Positions 8,523-18,276 are shown, counted from the first letter of the stretch. The stretch: 64,000 nucleotides of DNA from Bacillus cereus ATCC 14579 (GCF_000007825.1 NC_004722.1:155001-219000); one strand, 5' to 3'. Notes: generated from the letters alone by a model not told the origin. Made by a program: numbers and translations.

Positions 8523-10325
8523 ATGTGTGGAATCGTAGGATTTATTGGAGAGCAAGATGCAAAGGAAATTTTATTAAAAGGTTTAGAAAAGCTAGAATAT
8601 CGTGGATATGATTCAGCAGGTATTGCAGTACAAGCAGAGAACGGTGTTGTTGTATACAAAGAAAAAGGCCGTATCGCAAAACTTCGTGAAATCGTAGATG
8701 AGAACGTAGCAGCAAGCGTGGGTATCGGACACACACGCTGGGCTACACACGGTGTTCCAAGTAAAGTAAACGCGCATCCGCATCAAAGTACATCAAAACG
8801 CTTTACATTAGTTCATAACGGTGTAATTGAAAACTATGAATTAGTGAAAAAGGAATATTTACAAGATGTAACGTTCGTAAGTGAAACAGATACAGAGGTT
8901 ATCGTACAGCTTATGGAACAACAAGTGAGCACAGGATTAAGTGTAGAAGAAGCGTTCCGTAATACGCTATCTCTTTTACATGGCTCTTATGCAATCGGAT
9001 TACTTGATGCTGAAAATCCAAACATGATTTATGTTGCTAAAAACAAAAGCCCGCTATTAGTAGGTGTTGGTGACAACTTTAATGTTGTGGCAAGCGACGC
9101 TATGGCGATGTTACAAGTTACAGATCAATTTATTGAGTTAATGGATAAAGAAATCGTAATCGTAACGAAAGAAAGTATTACAATTAAAAACTTACAAGGT
9201 GAAACGATTGAACGTGCACCGTTTACAGCGGAATTAGACGCAAGTGATATTGAAAAGGGAACATATCCTCATTTCATGCTTAAAGAAATCGATGAACAAC
9301 CACTTGTAATCCGTAATATAATTCAAAAGTATCAAGATGAAAATGGCGAAATTGAATTAAATCAAGACATCCGCAATGCGATCTTAGATAGCGATCGTAT
9401 TTACATCATTGCATGTGGAACGAGTTATCATGCAGGTCTTGTTGGAAAACAATTTATCGAGAAGTTTGCAAAAATGCCAGTTGAAGTACATGTGGCAAGT
9501 GAATTCTCTTACAACATGCCATTATTAACAGAAAGACCATTCTTCATTTACATTTCACAAAGTGGTGAAACAGCTGATAGCCGTGCAGTACTTGTGCAAA
9601 CAAATGAAATGGGCCATAAAGCATTAACAATTACAAACGTGCCTGGTTCTACGCTTTCTCGTGAAGCTGATTATACACTTCCGTTATACGCTGGACCAGA
9701 AATTGCAGTTGCATCAACGAAAGCTTACACAGCACAGCTTGCAGTACTTTCAATTTTAGCGGCTGATATTGCTAAAGCAAAAGGTGAAGTTCTTGATTTC
9801 GATTTAACACATGAACTAGGACTTGTAGCAAATGCAATGATAGAACTTTGTGATCAAAAAGAAGAAATGGACGCATTAGCAAAACAATTTTTAGCAACAA
9901 CGCGTAACTGTTTCTTCATCGGACGTAGCGTAGACTTCTACGTAGGATTAGAAGGTGCGTTAAAACTAAAAGAAATCTCTTACATCCAAGCAGAAGGATT
10001 CGCTGGAGGAGAGTTAAAACACGGTACAATCGCTTTAATTGAAAATGGTACACCAGTTATCGCACTTGCTACACAAGAGCACGTAAACCTTGGAATTCGT
10101 GGTAACGTTAAAGAAGTAGTAGCACGCGGAGCTAACCCATGTATCATCTCAATGAAAGGCTTAGAAATGGAAGGTGACAGCTTCGTATTACCAACTGTAC
10201 ACGAAGCGCTAGCACCGCTAGTAGCAGTTATTCCATTACAACTTATCTCATACTACGCAGCACTTCACCGCGAGTGTGACGTTGATAAGCCACGTAACTT
10301 AGCTAAGTCTGTTACTGTTGAGTAG
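8523..10325 (+). CDS. glmS: Glutamine-fructose-6-phosphate aminotransferase GlmS
   Basis: A 600-aa isomerising transaminase that makes glucosamine-6-phosphate from fructose-6-phosphate and glutamine, the first step to UDP-GlcNAc. The N-terminal Ntn glutaminase domain begins MCGIVGFIGE, so Cys2 becomes the catalytic N-terminal residue; this fixes the start despite a poor Shine-Dalgarno. Two SIS sugar-isomerase domains follow, with CGTSYHAG near residue 297 and SQSGETADS near 344. The product GlmM uses is made here, and the ribozyme upstream closes the feedback loop. Confidence 0.98.
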   Translation: MCGIVGFIGEQDAKEILLKGLEKLEYRGYDSAGIAVQAENGVVVYKEKGRIAKLREIVDENVAASVGIGHTRWATHGVPSKVNAHPHQSTSKRFTLVHNGVIENYELVKKEYLQDVTFVSETDTEVIVQLMEQQVSTGLSVEEAFRNTLSLLHGSYAIGLLDAENPNMIYVAKNKSPLLVGVGDNFNVVASDAMAMLQVTDQFIELMDKEIVIVTKESITIKNLQGETIERAPFTAELDASDIEKGTYPHFMLKEIDEQPLVIRNIIQKYQDENGEIELNQDIRNAILDSDRIYIIACGTSYHAGLVGKQFIEKFAKMPVEVHVASEFSYNMPLLTERPFFIYISQSGETADSRAVLVQTNEMGHKALTITNVPGSTLSREADYTLPLYAGPEIAVASTKAYTAQLAVLSILAADIAKAKGEVLDFDLTHELGLVANAMIELCDQKEEMDALAKQFLATTRNCFFIGRSVDFYVGLEGALKLKEISYIQAEGFAGGELKHGTIALIENGTPVIALATQEHVNLGIRGNVKEVVARGANPCIISMKGLEMEGDSFVLPTVHEALAPLVAVIPLQLISYYAALHRECDVDKPRNLAKSVTVE

Positions 10326-10380
10326 GAGATTGGTAGGTTAATAAGTATAGTTATACGTTTGAAATAAATTAAAACTAAGA

Positions 10381-10417
10381 AAAAACTCTGTAAAAATCAT
10401 TTTACAGAGTTTTTTTA
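10381..10417. terminator. Bidirectional terminator between glmS and a lipoprotein gene
   Basis: AAAAAACTCTGTAAAA-TCA-TTTTACAGAGTTTTTTT is symmetrical, with A and T runs on both sides, serving two converging genes. Confidence 0.92.
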
Positions 10418-10422
10418 GTTAT

Positions 10423-11550
10423 TTATTGTTTTACATAACAAATTGTTACTTGTTCGTCTATGTGGAAAATTTGTAACGCTTTACCATCTAAATTTTTAAC
10501 CTCATATGATGAATAAATAGGTCTTTCCAATTTCACTTCTTGTCCATTTTGAGTTCCTTTTTCCACCATTAGCGTTAACTGATGGGAAGAAACGTCTGCT
10601 TGGTATGTTCCTGTTAAGTAATTATCTTTATTTGGATAAGAACCATTTGCATATGTTTCAAATGTCTTATCTGCTTTTAGGACTAACGTAGTTTTGACTC
10701 CGTCTCCGTAATCAATACCCCAATTACCTACAAGCTCTGTACCGTCTTTATAGTTGTTCTGTACATTCTTAAACTTAGCGGAATCCTCGTCTGGTGTATC
10801 AATTTTTCCTTTGAATATACCAGTTTTATCTTGGGTACTGTATGTTTTAACTGTATTACCACTAGATAAACTCGGTGAGTTAGAAGAACTAGTACCACTT
10901 GTTGTAGAAGTAGTTGTTGAACCACCCTTAGCTTCCGCTTTTAACTTATTAAATACAGGTTTCCAAATGCGTTTTGCTTCATCTAATTTATTGTTTGCTT
11001 TATCTATGATTGCATCATCCGTATCTTTAAGTGTTTTAGAGTAATCAAATAACTTCGATACTTCTTTGAAAGATTCTTTTAACTTTTGAACAGCTTTTAC
11101 AATTTCCTTATGATCTTCCTTGTATTTTCCTGGTGCATCTATACGCTCTATTTTATTAAATACTTTATCTAAGTCTTTAATACTATCTCGTACCTCTTCA
11201 TTTGACTTACTTCCCTTTTTATTATCCCTCACAGAAGCATCATAGTAATCTAGACGTCTTAATAAGTCTTCTTCAATGTCTACCATAAGTTGTGGGTAAT
11301 CCTCAGGCAAAACCATAATCATCTTAACATCTTTACTTTCTTCTTTTGAGTTAGTTGATTTTTCCTTTGTTTCAGATGATTTACCTTCTGTCTTAGTTTC
11401 TTTACTTTCTTGTTTACCAGATTCAGCATTTGTTTTTTCTTTTTCTCCAAATAAATTTGTTACACTACAAGCTGACATAGAAACTACTAATCCAGATGCT
11501 AGTAAAATTTTACCGGTACTCTTTTTGAAATTCTTCATATGATTTTTCAA
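10423..11550 (-). CDS. Predicted lipoprotein, possibly DUF3994 family
   Basis: A protein of about 375 aa with a lipoprotein signal (basic N-terminus, hydrophobic stretch, lipobox SMSAC). A Lys/Glu/Ser-rich linker of about 45 residues follows, then a helical middle region, a Ser/Thr-rich linker and a C-terminal beta-rich domain with VGNWGIDYGDG. The C-terminal part reminds me of DUF3994 proteins of the B. cereus group, from memory only. The start is uncertain: TTG at 11550 is only 2-3 nt from AAAGGGAG, while ATG at 11538 is about 14 nt away. It is transcribed toward glmS. Function unknown. Confidence 0.8.
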   Translation of the reverse strand: MKNHMKNFKKSTGKILLASGLVVSMSACSVTNLFGEKEKTNAESGKQESKETKTEGKSSETKEKSTNSKEESKDVKMIMVLPEDYPQLMVDIEEDLLRRLDYYDASVRDNKKGSKSNEEVRDSIKDLDKVFNKIERIDAPGKYKEDHKEIVKAVQKLKESFKEVSKLFDYSKTLKDTDDAIIDKANNKLDEAKRIWKPVFNKLKAEAKGGSTTTSTTSGTSSSNSPSLSSGNTVKTYSTQDKTGIFKGKIDTPDEDSAKFKNVQNNYKDGTELVGNWGIDYGDGVKTTLVLKADKTFETYANGSYPNKDNYLTGTYQADVSSHQLTLMVEKGTQNGQEVKLERPIYSSYEVKNLDGKALQIFHIDEQVTICYVKQ

Positions 11551-12154
11551 TTCTCCCTTTCAAAACATAAAATAGATGTGTTTTAGCCCCTTTAAAACAA
11601 AAAAACATACCCCTTCTATATTTATTTTATAATACCTTTCTATGTATAATATTTTACAATTAATTACAGGTACGGTCAAAGTTTATCTTAGTTTAACGAT
11701 GTTCACAAAAAAGATGCGAAGCTCTATTCCTTCAAGTAAAGATTGTAAGTGAGTTTTGATTAAAATTTTTTTATAAAAATCTCATACTTAGTTAAAAAGA
11801 GTAATTCTATTTTGATCAAACGTTTTTTCAAAATGAATTTTTTTGTTGTTAAATAAAGATTTTTGACTTCATTGCTATCAAATTTTATTCCAAACCAATA
11901 TATAGTTATAGCTTTAAAATAAATTTACAAATTTGCACCCCTTTAGATATTTTATCTAAAGGGGTGTTTTTGTGTCGAAAAAGAACATCTAGAATTGGTA
12001 AGTGGATAGAACTCCATAAATTAAAGTTTTACTTTATCGACTTCACTTTTGTTTGTCTGAATTTTCCGTTATTATTTTAAGTATTCGTGAACAATTTCAT
12101 TTATTACGGCAAAAAGAGACGAGAGATTTATGGACATTTCAAGGGGGTATATTG
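11551..12154. other. AT-rich intergenic region without a convincing gene
   Basis: About 600 nt of very AT-rich DNA between the lipoprotein and the S9 peptidase. I see no open frame with a ribosome binding site except the upstream extension of the peptidase frame, which has none. It holds one strong orphan terminator (11935-11976). Confidence 0.6.
11935..11976 (+). terminator. Orphan intrinsic terminator
   Basis: CACCCCTTTAGATA-TTT-TATCTAAAGGGGTG followed by TTTTTGTG. A perfect 14-bp stem on the plus strand, yet no plus-strand gene ends upstream after glmS. It may end an unannotated RNA or be left from a lost gene. Confidence 0.8.
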
Positions 12155-14119
12155 ATGAAAGTGAATGAAAAAACATATTTAAGTATAGAAGAGATTATTT
12201 CATTACCAACCGTATCAAGTACAAACATAAGTGATGATGGTAAAAACGTAGCATTTGTTAAGAAGACGGCTGATTGGAAAGACAATACATATAGGAATCA
12301 TGTATGGATATATGAAAAAGATAAGAAGCAGAGTTACCCATTATCAAATGGTGATATAGATAGTACACACCCATTATGGTCTCCAGATGCTAGGTGTATC
12401 GCATATCTTAGTCCAGTTGGTGATGGGAAAAATCAGATATTTGTTAAGTCACTAGATGGTTATAGAGAGGTTCAAATTACCGATGAGAAAGAAGGAGTCA
12501 GTACATTCAAATGGGGTCCTACTGGCAAGGGTCTTTATTATGTTACGCAGTCAAAAGAATGTGAGGAGATAAAGAAACGTAAGGATCTATATGGAGATTT
12601 TCAACATATAGGTAAGGAACACCAGAATAATTGTTTATATTACATTGAAATAGAGAAGGTGATACAAAGTGATACAGATGAACACAAGAACAGAGTTGTT
12701 TATCAATTAACGGATGGTAAGGATTTTCATATCCATGAATTTGATATTTCAAATGATGGTAAAAAGGTTGTATTTATGGCGACACCAAGCTCAAATATGG
12801 CAGATTATATAAATGGAGATCTATACATACTCCATATTAAAGCTGGAGAGCTACAAAAGCTGAATGTGGATAAGTTGTTGGGAGGGAGTGTTTGCTTTTC
12901 TCCTGACGGCAGTGAAATATGTTACACAGCAAGCATAAGAGAGAAGGGTTACTATAGAAACCATATACAAGATAGTACGTTAGAGATATATGATATAAAT
13001 ACCGGAGAGCTAATTCAACCTTTAACAGATTTTGATAGTACGGTTATGCCATTACAGTGGACAGCTAAAGGGGTTTTAATTAGGTGGCAGAATAAAACGA
13101 ATTATCTTATTGGATTGCTAGCCGAAGATGGCACTGTGGAAATATTAAGCGAAAAAGTAGATGGCTTTATAATGGATGCTTCTATAACAAAGGATGGCAA
13201 ACATATATCCTACAATAAGGCTATAACAAATGAAACCTTTGAAATCTATTTAGACGATAAAAAAATAACGGATGAAAATAGCTTTTTCAAAGGGAAACTT
13301 AGAAGTAACAGGGAAATCATCTCATGGAAAAGTAGCGATGGTCTTGAAATAGAAGGTGTTTTATCAACGCCAGTAGAGTTGGACAATAATAAAAAATATC
13401 CTTTATTAGTAGTAATTCACGGCGGTCCGGCTTGGGCATCTTTTCCGATATTTTCAGACTGCTTCAATGAGAAATATCCGATTGAACAGTTTGTTGAAAA
13501 GGGCTTTATCGTTTTAGAACCAAATTACAGAGGAAGTTCAGGTTATGGTAATGAATTTTTAAAAGCTAACTATAGAAAACAGGGGATTGCTGATTACGAT
13601 GATGTTATATCTGGAGTGGATGAACTAGTAGAAAAAGGGATGGTAGACAAGGATAGAGTAGGAGTTATGGGATGGAGCAACGGTGGATATGTATCAGCTT
13701 TCTGTTCTACGTTTAGTAGTCGGTTTAAAGCTATTTCAGTTGGCGGTGGAATAACTAACTGGAGTACCCATTATGTAAATACAGATATACCTTACTTTAT
13801 TAGAATGTATTTAGGAAATACTCCATGGAATGATCCAGAGATATATACGAAGACATCACCTATGACGTATATTAAATCAGCTTGTACGCCTACCCTAATT
13901 CAACATGGGGAAAAGGATGCAAGAATTCCAATTACAAATGCATATGATCTATATCAAGGATTAATGGATATGGAAGTTGATACAGAATTAATTATATTTA
14001 AAGGAATGGCATATAGTTCTGACCAACCAGGAGTTCATGTGGCTATTATGAAGCAGAACTTGATGTGGTTTTCACACTATATTCTTGGAGAGAGTATGGA
14101 GGGTTTTAGGACTTTGTAA
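12155..14119 (+). CDS. S9-family prolyl oligopeptidase-like peptidase
   Basis: A 654-aa serine peptidase of the prolyl oligopeptidase / acylaminoacyl-peptidase type, without signal peptide. The N-terminal about 380 residues form a beta-propeller with TolB-like repeats (SPDARCIAYLSP, SPDGSEICYT). The C-terminal alpha/beta hydrolase has the oxyanion HGGPAWASFP, the nucleophile motif GWSNGGY (Ser508), the Asp in HGEKDARIP and a His in PGVHVAI. I chose the ATG at 12155, which has AAGGGGG 8 nt upstream, rather than a TTG 34 codons earlier. Substrate unknown; single gene. Confidence 0.9.
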   Translation: MKVNEKTYLSIEEIISLPTVSSTNISDDGKNVAFVKKTADWKDNTYRNHVWIYEKDKKQSYPLSNGDIDSTHPLWSPDARCIAYLSPVGDGKNQIFVKSLDGYREVQITDEKEGVSTFKWGPTGKGLYYVTQSKECEEIKKRKDLYGDFQHIGKEHQNNCLYYIEIEKVIQSDTDEHKNRVVYQLTDGKDFHIHEFDISNDGKKVVFMATPSSNMADYINGDLYILHIKAGELQKLNVDKLLGGSVCFSPDGSEICYTASIREKGYYRNHIQDSTLEIYDINTGELIQPLTDFDSTVMPLQWTAKGVLIRWQNKTNYLIGLLAEDGTVEILSEKVDGFIMDASITKDGKHISYNKAITNETFEIYLDDKKITDENSFFKGKLRSNREIISWKSSDGLEIEGVLSTPVELDNNKKYPLLVVIHGGPAWASFPIFSDCFNEKYPIEQFVEKGFIVLEPNYRGSSGYGNEFLKANYRKQGIADYDDVISGVDELVEKGMVDKDRVGVMGWSNGGYVSAFCSTFSSRFKAISVGGGITNWSTHYVNTDIPYFIRMYLGNTPWNDPEIYTKTSPMTYIKSACTPTLIQHGEKDARIPITNAYDLYQGLMDMEVDTELIIFKGMAYSSDQPGVHVAIMKQNLMWFSHYILGESMEGFRTL

Positions 14120-14226
14120 GGGATGTTTGTACAAGACATAAGGTTGAAACGGTCTTCATATTGAGATGATTTATTATAAAATATATACTTAAACTACTAT
14201 CAGTACATAAATCAGGGAGGACTAAT

Positions 14227-14793
14227 ATGACAGGAAATAAAAATGACTTACTAGTAGAAAAACGTGAAGAGTTATTGAAAGTATTGCAAGCTCGTTTTGA
14301 GAAAAACATGAACCGCCATGAAGGTCTTGAATGGGCTAAAGTTGAAGCGAAGCTGACTACTAATAATGAAAAAATGTGGTCACTTAACGAAATGGAAGTA
14401 ACTGGTGGTGAACCGGATGTTGTTGGTTATGATGAAGAAAAGGACGAATATACTTTCTATGATTGTTCAAAGGAGAGTCCTAAAGGCCGCAGAAGTCTTT
14501 GTTATGATCTTGAAGCGTTAGAATCAAGAAAAAAACATAAACCAGAAAATAACGTTATTGATGTTGCCAATGCTATGGGCATTGAATTATTAACGGAAGA
14601 ACAGTATCGGGAATTGCAACAACTTGGCGATTTTGACATGAAATCATCAAGTTGGGTACAAACACCTTCAGATATTCGAGAACTCGGTGGTGCTTTATTT
14701 TGCGATTATCGCTTTGGACATGTTTTCGTGTACCATAATGGAGCAGACTCTTACTATGCTGCCAGAGGTTTTCGTGGCTCGTTAAAAGTTTAA
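14227..14793 (+). CDS. DUF4256 domain-containing protein
   Basis: A 188-aa cytoplasmic protein that I recognise as DUF4256 by its N-terminal helical part and the block GGEPDVVGYDEEKDEYTFYD, followed by ESPKGRRSLCYD and a C-terminal aromatic-rich end with GALFCDYRFGHVFVYHNGA. The function of the family is unknown. The ATG lies 7 nt after CAGGGAGG. Single gene ending at a bidirectional terminator. Confidence 0.85.
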   Translation: MTGNKNDLLVEKREELLKVLQARFEKNMNRHEGLEWAKVEAKLTTNNEKMWSLNEMEVTGGEPDVVGYDEEKDEYTFYDCSKESPKGRRSLCYDLEALESRKKHKPENNVIDVANAMGIELLTEEQYRELQQLGDFDMKSSSWVQTPSDIRELGGALFCDYRFGHVFVYHNGADSYYAARGFRGSLKV

Positions 14794-14801
14794 ATTAGGA
14801 G

Positions 14802-14843
14802 AAATAAGAAAAAGAGCCTATATTCAGGCTCTTTTTCTTATTT
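14802..14843. terminator. Bidirectional terminator
   Basis: AATAAGAAAAAGAGCCT-ATATTC-AGGCTCTTTTTCTTATT, a 17-bp perfect stem between converging genes. Confidence 0.92.
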
Positions 14844-14865
14844 ATATTTTAAAAGTAAACTGTTA

Positions 14866-15372
14866 CTATGCAGTTTTACTTAATTTATATGTTCCGTGGT
14901 TGTTTTTACGGAAAAGTTTAGGGAAAACATAGCCATCTAATCCAATACGTCCAGCGTTCTGCCCTGCAACTAAAATGAACATAGTCAAAATAAGCAGGTT
15001 TGGGTTTACACTAACGGTTCCACTTAATAAAAATGAAAGATTCATTATGATTCCGAAAAATGCAGCTGTTTTTGTTAATCCGCCTAAAATTAAACCTAGA
15101 CCTACTAAAATTTCTCCCCATTGAACTAAAAAGCTAAATAGGTCTGCGTTTGGAAGGATAAAATGTTGAAGAAAATCTGCCCACCAACTTTGTACTGCAG
15201 GGTGGTCACCTGATGCTTGAGCAATAGCACCTTTTAGAAAGCCACTTGCGTCAAAAGATTGTCCGAAGACTTTGCCTATCCCAGCAGCGAGCCATGTATA
15301 CCCTATGTAAAGCCGTAAAAGTAATAATATGAAAGTAGCACGTTTATCAGTTCTTAAAAAATTGATAACCAT
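14866..15372 (-). CDS. DoxX family membrane protein
   Basis: A 168-aa membrane protein of the DoxX family, with four predicted helices (about residues 13-32, 70-90, 97-118 and 123-143). The pattern RLYIGYTWLAAGIGKVFG at 21-38 and the WGEILVGLGLILGGLTK block are typical. Family members include B. subtilis CatD and thiosulfate:quinone oxidoreductase subunits, so a role in redox or thiol stress is plausible, but the substrate is unknown. A perfect Rex-type operator lies 45 nt upstream, suggesting control by the NADH/NAD ratio. The ATG follows GGAGGGATTTCA. Confidence 0.9.
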   Translation of the reverse strand: MVINFLRTDKRATFILLLLRLYIGYTWLAAGIGKVFGQSFDASGFLKGAIAQASGDHPAVQSWWADFLQHFILPNADLFSFLVQWGEILVGLGLILGGLTKTAAFFGIIMNLSFLLSGTVSVNPNLLILTMFILVAGQNAGRIGLDGYVFPKLFRKNNHGTYKLSKTA

Positions 15373-15416
15373 TGAAATCCCTCCAATATTGTATTTACAT
15401 GTTTATTATATATATA

Positions 15417-15434
15417 TTGTGAATAAATTCACAA
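15417..15434 (-). promoter_or_regulatory. Rex-type operator upstream of the DoxX gene
   Basis: TTGTGAATAAATTCACAA fits the published Rex consensus TTGTGAA-N4-TTCACAA at every fixed position; the palindrome extends one base on each side (15416-15435). Rex represses fermentative and respiratory genes and releases DNA when NADH is high. The site lies 45 nt upstream of the DoxX start. Confidence 0.75.
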
Positions 15435-15435
15435 T

Positions 15436-15767
15436 AGAGGAAATGTGAACGAATATATGTTTTGAGTAATTGTTTTATTTTTTGTAACATTTCATCTTTT
15501 TTGATAGACTAATAATAGAGATATATCAAAAGGAGGCAAAGACTCAATATGTGGAGGAACTTGTAATGATTAGAAACTAGATAGATGAATTTTTCTCTCA
15601 TAAGCGAGGGTTTATTTAGTTATCTGTAAATCATTCAAGGAATGCATATTTGGCTTGTACATCCCTTTTATAAGGATAGGTGCCTATTTTATGTATCTGT
15701 CTTTTTTGTGGGAAAGTTTATATCTCTTATATAAAATATGCGTCCTTTAAACTTGGAGGAGTATATG
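15436..15767. other. Intergenic region before the SDR gene
   Basis: About 330 nt with no substantial gene. A possible plus promoter (TTGATA ... TAATAG near 15499-15525) precedes AAAGGAGG and a 5-codon frame (15550-15567, MWRNL). Whether this is a translated leader or chance is unclear. Confidence 0.35.
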
Positions 15768-16541
15768 ATGAACCAATTAAAAAATAAAGTAGCAGTTATT
15801 ACAGGGGTAAGTCGTCTAGACGGTATAGGCGCAGCAATTTGCAAAGAATTGGCTGAATCAGGATACGATATATTTTTTACGTATTGGACGGATTATGATA
15901 AAGAGATGCCATGGGGCGTTGAGAAAAATGAACAAATACAATTAGAAGAAGAGCTATTACAAAACGGTGTTAGAGTATCAAGCATGGAGTTAGATTTAAC
16001 TCAGAATGATGCACCGAAAGAGCTTATAAATAAAGTTACTGAACAATTAGGGTACCCTCATATATTAATTAATAATGCAGCATATTCTACGAATAATGAT
16101 TTCTCTACGTTGACTGCTGAAGAATTAGATAAGCATTATATGGTGAATATTCGTGCGACTACATTGCTCAGTAGTCAATTTGCCCGAGGATTTGATAAAA
16201 AATCTGGTGGTAGAATTGTGAATATGACTTCGGGGCAATTTCAAGGTCCTATGGTAGGAGAACTAGCGTATGCAACAACGAAGGGAGCTATTGATGCTCT
16301 TACTAGTACGTTGTCAGCAGAGGTAGCTCATTTAGGAATAACAGTGAATGCAATTAATCCAGGACCAACTGATACAGGATGGATGACTGAAGAGATAAAA
16401 CAAGGGTTAAAGCCGATGTTTCCTTTTGGCAGAATTGGTGAGCCAAAGGATGCAGCTAGACTCATTAAATTTCTAGTAAGTGAAGAAGCTGAGTGGATTA
16501 CTGGGCAAGTTATTCATTCAGAAGGTGGATTTAAAAGATAA
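15768..16541 (+). CDS. SDR family oxidoreductase (3-oxoacyl-ACP reductase-like)
   Basis: A 257-aa short-chain dehydrogenase/reductase. The Rossmann segment VAVITGVSRLDGIGAAI binds NAD(P), NNAAYS is the structural NNAG variant, and the catalytic set is Ser in NMTSGQ plus YATTK. The C-terminus GQVIHSEGGFKR is typical of 3-oxoacyl-[ACP] reductase-like members. I chose the ATG at 15768, 6 nt after TTGGAGGAG; the upstream ATG at 15738 has no ribosome binding site. It stands alone and its substrate is unknown. Confidence 0.88.
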   Translation: MNQLKNKVAVITGVSRLDGIGAAICKELAESGYDIFFTYWTDYDKEMPWGVEKNEQIQLEEELLQNGVRVSSMELDLTQNDAPKELINKVTEQLGYPHILINNAAYSTNNDFSTLTAEELDKHYMVNIRATTLLSSQFARGFDKKSGGRIVNMTSGQFQGPMVGELAYATTKGAIDALTSTLSAEVAHLGITVNAINPGPTDTGWMTEEIKQGLKPMFPFGRIGEPKDAARLIKFLVSEEAEWITGQVIHSEGGFKR

Positions 16542-16582
16542 AAAAGAAGGTATCTCACCTTGGTGAGATACCTTCTTTTTTT
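16540..16582. terminator. Bidirectional terminator (SDR / metI)
   Basis: AAAAAGAAGGTATCTCACC-TT-GGTGAGATACCTTCTTTTT, a 17-19 bp stem between converging genes. Confidence 0.93.
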
Positions 16583-17249
16583 AATCTTTCTTCAACCTTC
16601 GTGCAATACCATTCCCTAAAGACTGTAATCCTTGAACGAGGATAATTAAAATAAAGACAGTTGCATACATTACTTCAGGTTCATAGCGTAAATGTCCGAA
16701 GCGATATGCTAAGTCCCCTAGCCCACCAGCGCCTACAAGACCAGCCATTGCTGTTGCGCCGATTAAGCCAATCGTTGCGATTGTTAATCCAAGTACAAGG
16801 GAGGGACGAGCTTCTTTAACCAGGACGTGCCAAATGATTTTTATAGTAGAGACTCCCATCGCTTGGTAGGCTTCAATGACACCGCGATCGACTTCTAGTA
16901 AAGCTGTCTCCATTAAACGTGCGATATAAGGGGCTGTGAAGACGACAAGCGGTACGATAACACCTTGTACGCCAATGGATGTTCCCATTAGAAACTTTGT
17001 AAAAGGCAAAATAAAGAATAATAGAATGATAAATGGAAGAGAGCGAATAATATTAATAATTGTATTAAGAATTGGGTAAATGATTTTATTTTCGTGCTGC
17101 CCACCAGGTCTTGTTAAAACAAGTGTGACACCAAGTGGTAGTGCAATAAGGATAGAGATGAATAGTGAAATAGATGTCATTTGAAATGTTTGAATGGTTG
17201 CTTCCCATATGACTTTACCCCATTCATCCAAAAAGGACTTGTTTCCCAT
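16581..17249 (-). CDS. metI: Methionine ABC transporter permease MetI
   Basis: A 222-aa inner-membrane permease of the methionine uptake (MUT) family. Five hydrophobic segments are visible. The EAA loop that docks to the ATPase is EAYQAMGVSTIKIIWHVLV, and ATAMAGLVGAGGLGDLAYRFG near 165-185 is characteristic of MetI/MetP. It is the last gene of metQ-metN-metI and overlaps the metN end by 26 nt, with its own GGGGGTAG upstream. Control comes from the S-box at 19176-19290. Confidence 0.95.
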   Translation of the reverse strand: MGNKSFLDEWGKVIWEATIQTFQMTSISLFISILIALPLGVTLVLTRPGGQHENKIIYPILNTIINIIRSLPFIILLFFILPFTKFLMGTSIGVQGVIVPLVVFTAPYIARLMETALLEVDRGVIEAYQAMGVSTIKIIWHVLVKEARPSLVLGLTIATIGLIGATAMAGLVGAGGLGDLAYRFGHLRYEPEVMYATVFILIILVQGLQSLGNGIARRLKKD

Positions 17250-18264
17250 AATCTGTTCTACCCCCTTCTACGATGATTCCTTGCTCTTGTAAAAATGATA
17301 AAGCGTGGTTGATTTCATTTTGTTCCCCTTGCATATGAATGACAAGTTTCCCGTATGCCTCATGTTTTAACTGTGTAATATTACCGGATAAAATATTTGG
17401 ATACACTTGGAAACGTTTTGTAGCGATAGCTAACGCTGGTTCACCAGAAGAATTTCCTATAAATGAAAGTGTTACGATTTCTCCGGTTCTTTGTAGTTCT
17501 TTTTGTACTTCAGCTGGGATTTTTGCTGCAAATGCACTATTTACAAATTTCTTCGTTGTTACATGTTGTGGGTTTGTGAAGATCTCCTTCACAGTCCCGC
17601 TTTCAATTACTGCTCCATGTTCCATAACAGCAACTCGGTCGCATATACGTTGGATGACATTCATTTCATGTGTAATTAATAAAATTGTAATCCCGATTTC
17701 CTCATTAATCTTTAATAATAGGTCAAGAATAGAATCAGTTGTTTCTGGATCTAAAGCACTCGTTGCTTCGTCGCTTAATAACACTTCCGGTTCATGTGAT
17801 AGTGCACGTGCAATGGCAACACGTTGTTTCTGGCCACCAGAAAGTTCACTCGGATAGGCATCTTTTCGATTAAAAAGATCGACAATACGTAAATACTTTT
17901 CTACCCTTTTTTCAATTTCTGTTTTTGGAATGCCAGCAAGCCGTAACGGTAATGCGATATTTTCATAAACGGTAACAGTTTTAAGTAAATTGAATCCTTG
18001 AAAGATCATTCCGATTTTTTGTCTCGCTTTTGCTAGTTCTTTTGCCGATAAAGTTGTTAAGTCTTGATTGTTTACAATGATATTTCCTGTCGTTGGTTTT
18101 TCTAATAAATTTACACAGCGGATTAATGTACTTTTACCAGCACCGCTATATCCGATGATTCCAAATACTTCGCCCTTTTTTACTTGGAGGGAAGTGGACT
18201 TAAGAGCTTCCACATTCACCTTTTTTGTTGTAAATACTTTGGATACATTTTTTAATTCAATCAT
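17224..18264 (-). CDS. metN: Methionine ABC transporter ATP-binding protein MetN
   Basis: A 346-aa ATPase. Walker A GYSGAGKST (38-46), Q-loop near 89, signature LSGGQ (141-145), Walker B VLLSDE (161-166) and the switch His in THEMNV are all present. A C-terminal NIL domain (about 265-340) is the methionine-sensing regulatory domain of MetN proteins. It lies 12 nt after metQ in an S-box operon. Confidence 0.96.
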   Translation of the reverse strand: MIELKNVSKVFTTKKVNVEALKSTSLQVKKGEVFGIIGYSGAGKSTLIRCVNLLEKPTTGNIIVNNQDLTTLSAKELAKARQKIGMIFQGFNLLKTVTVYENIALPLRLAGIPKTEIEKRVEKYLRIVDLFNRKDAYPSELSGGQKQRVAIARALSHEPEVLLSDEATSALDPETTDSILDLLLKINEEIGITILLITHEMNVIQRICDRVAVMEHGAVIESGTVKEIFTNPQHVTTKKFVNSAFAAKIPAEVQKELQRTGEIVTLSFIGNSSGEPALAIATKRFQVYPNILSGNITQLKHEAYGKLVIHMQGEQNEINHALSFLQEQGIIVEGGRTDYGKQVLFG

Positions 18265-18276
18265 TATCGTCAGCTC

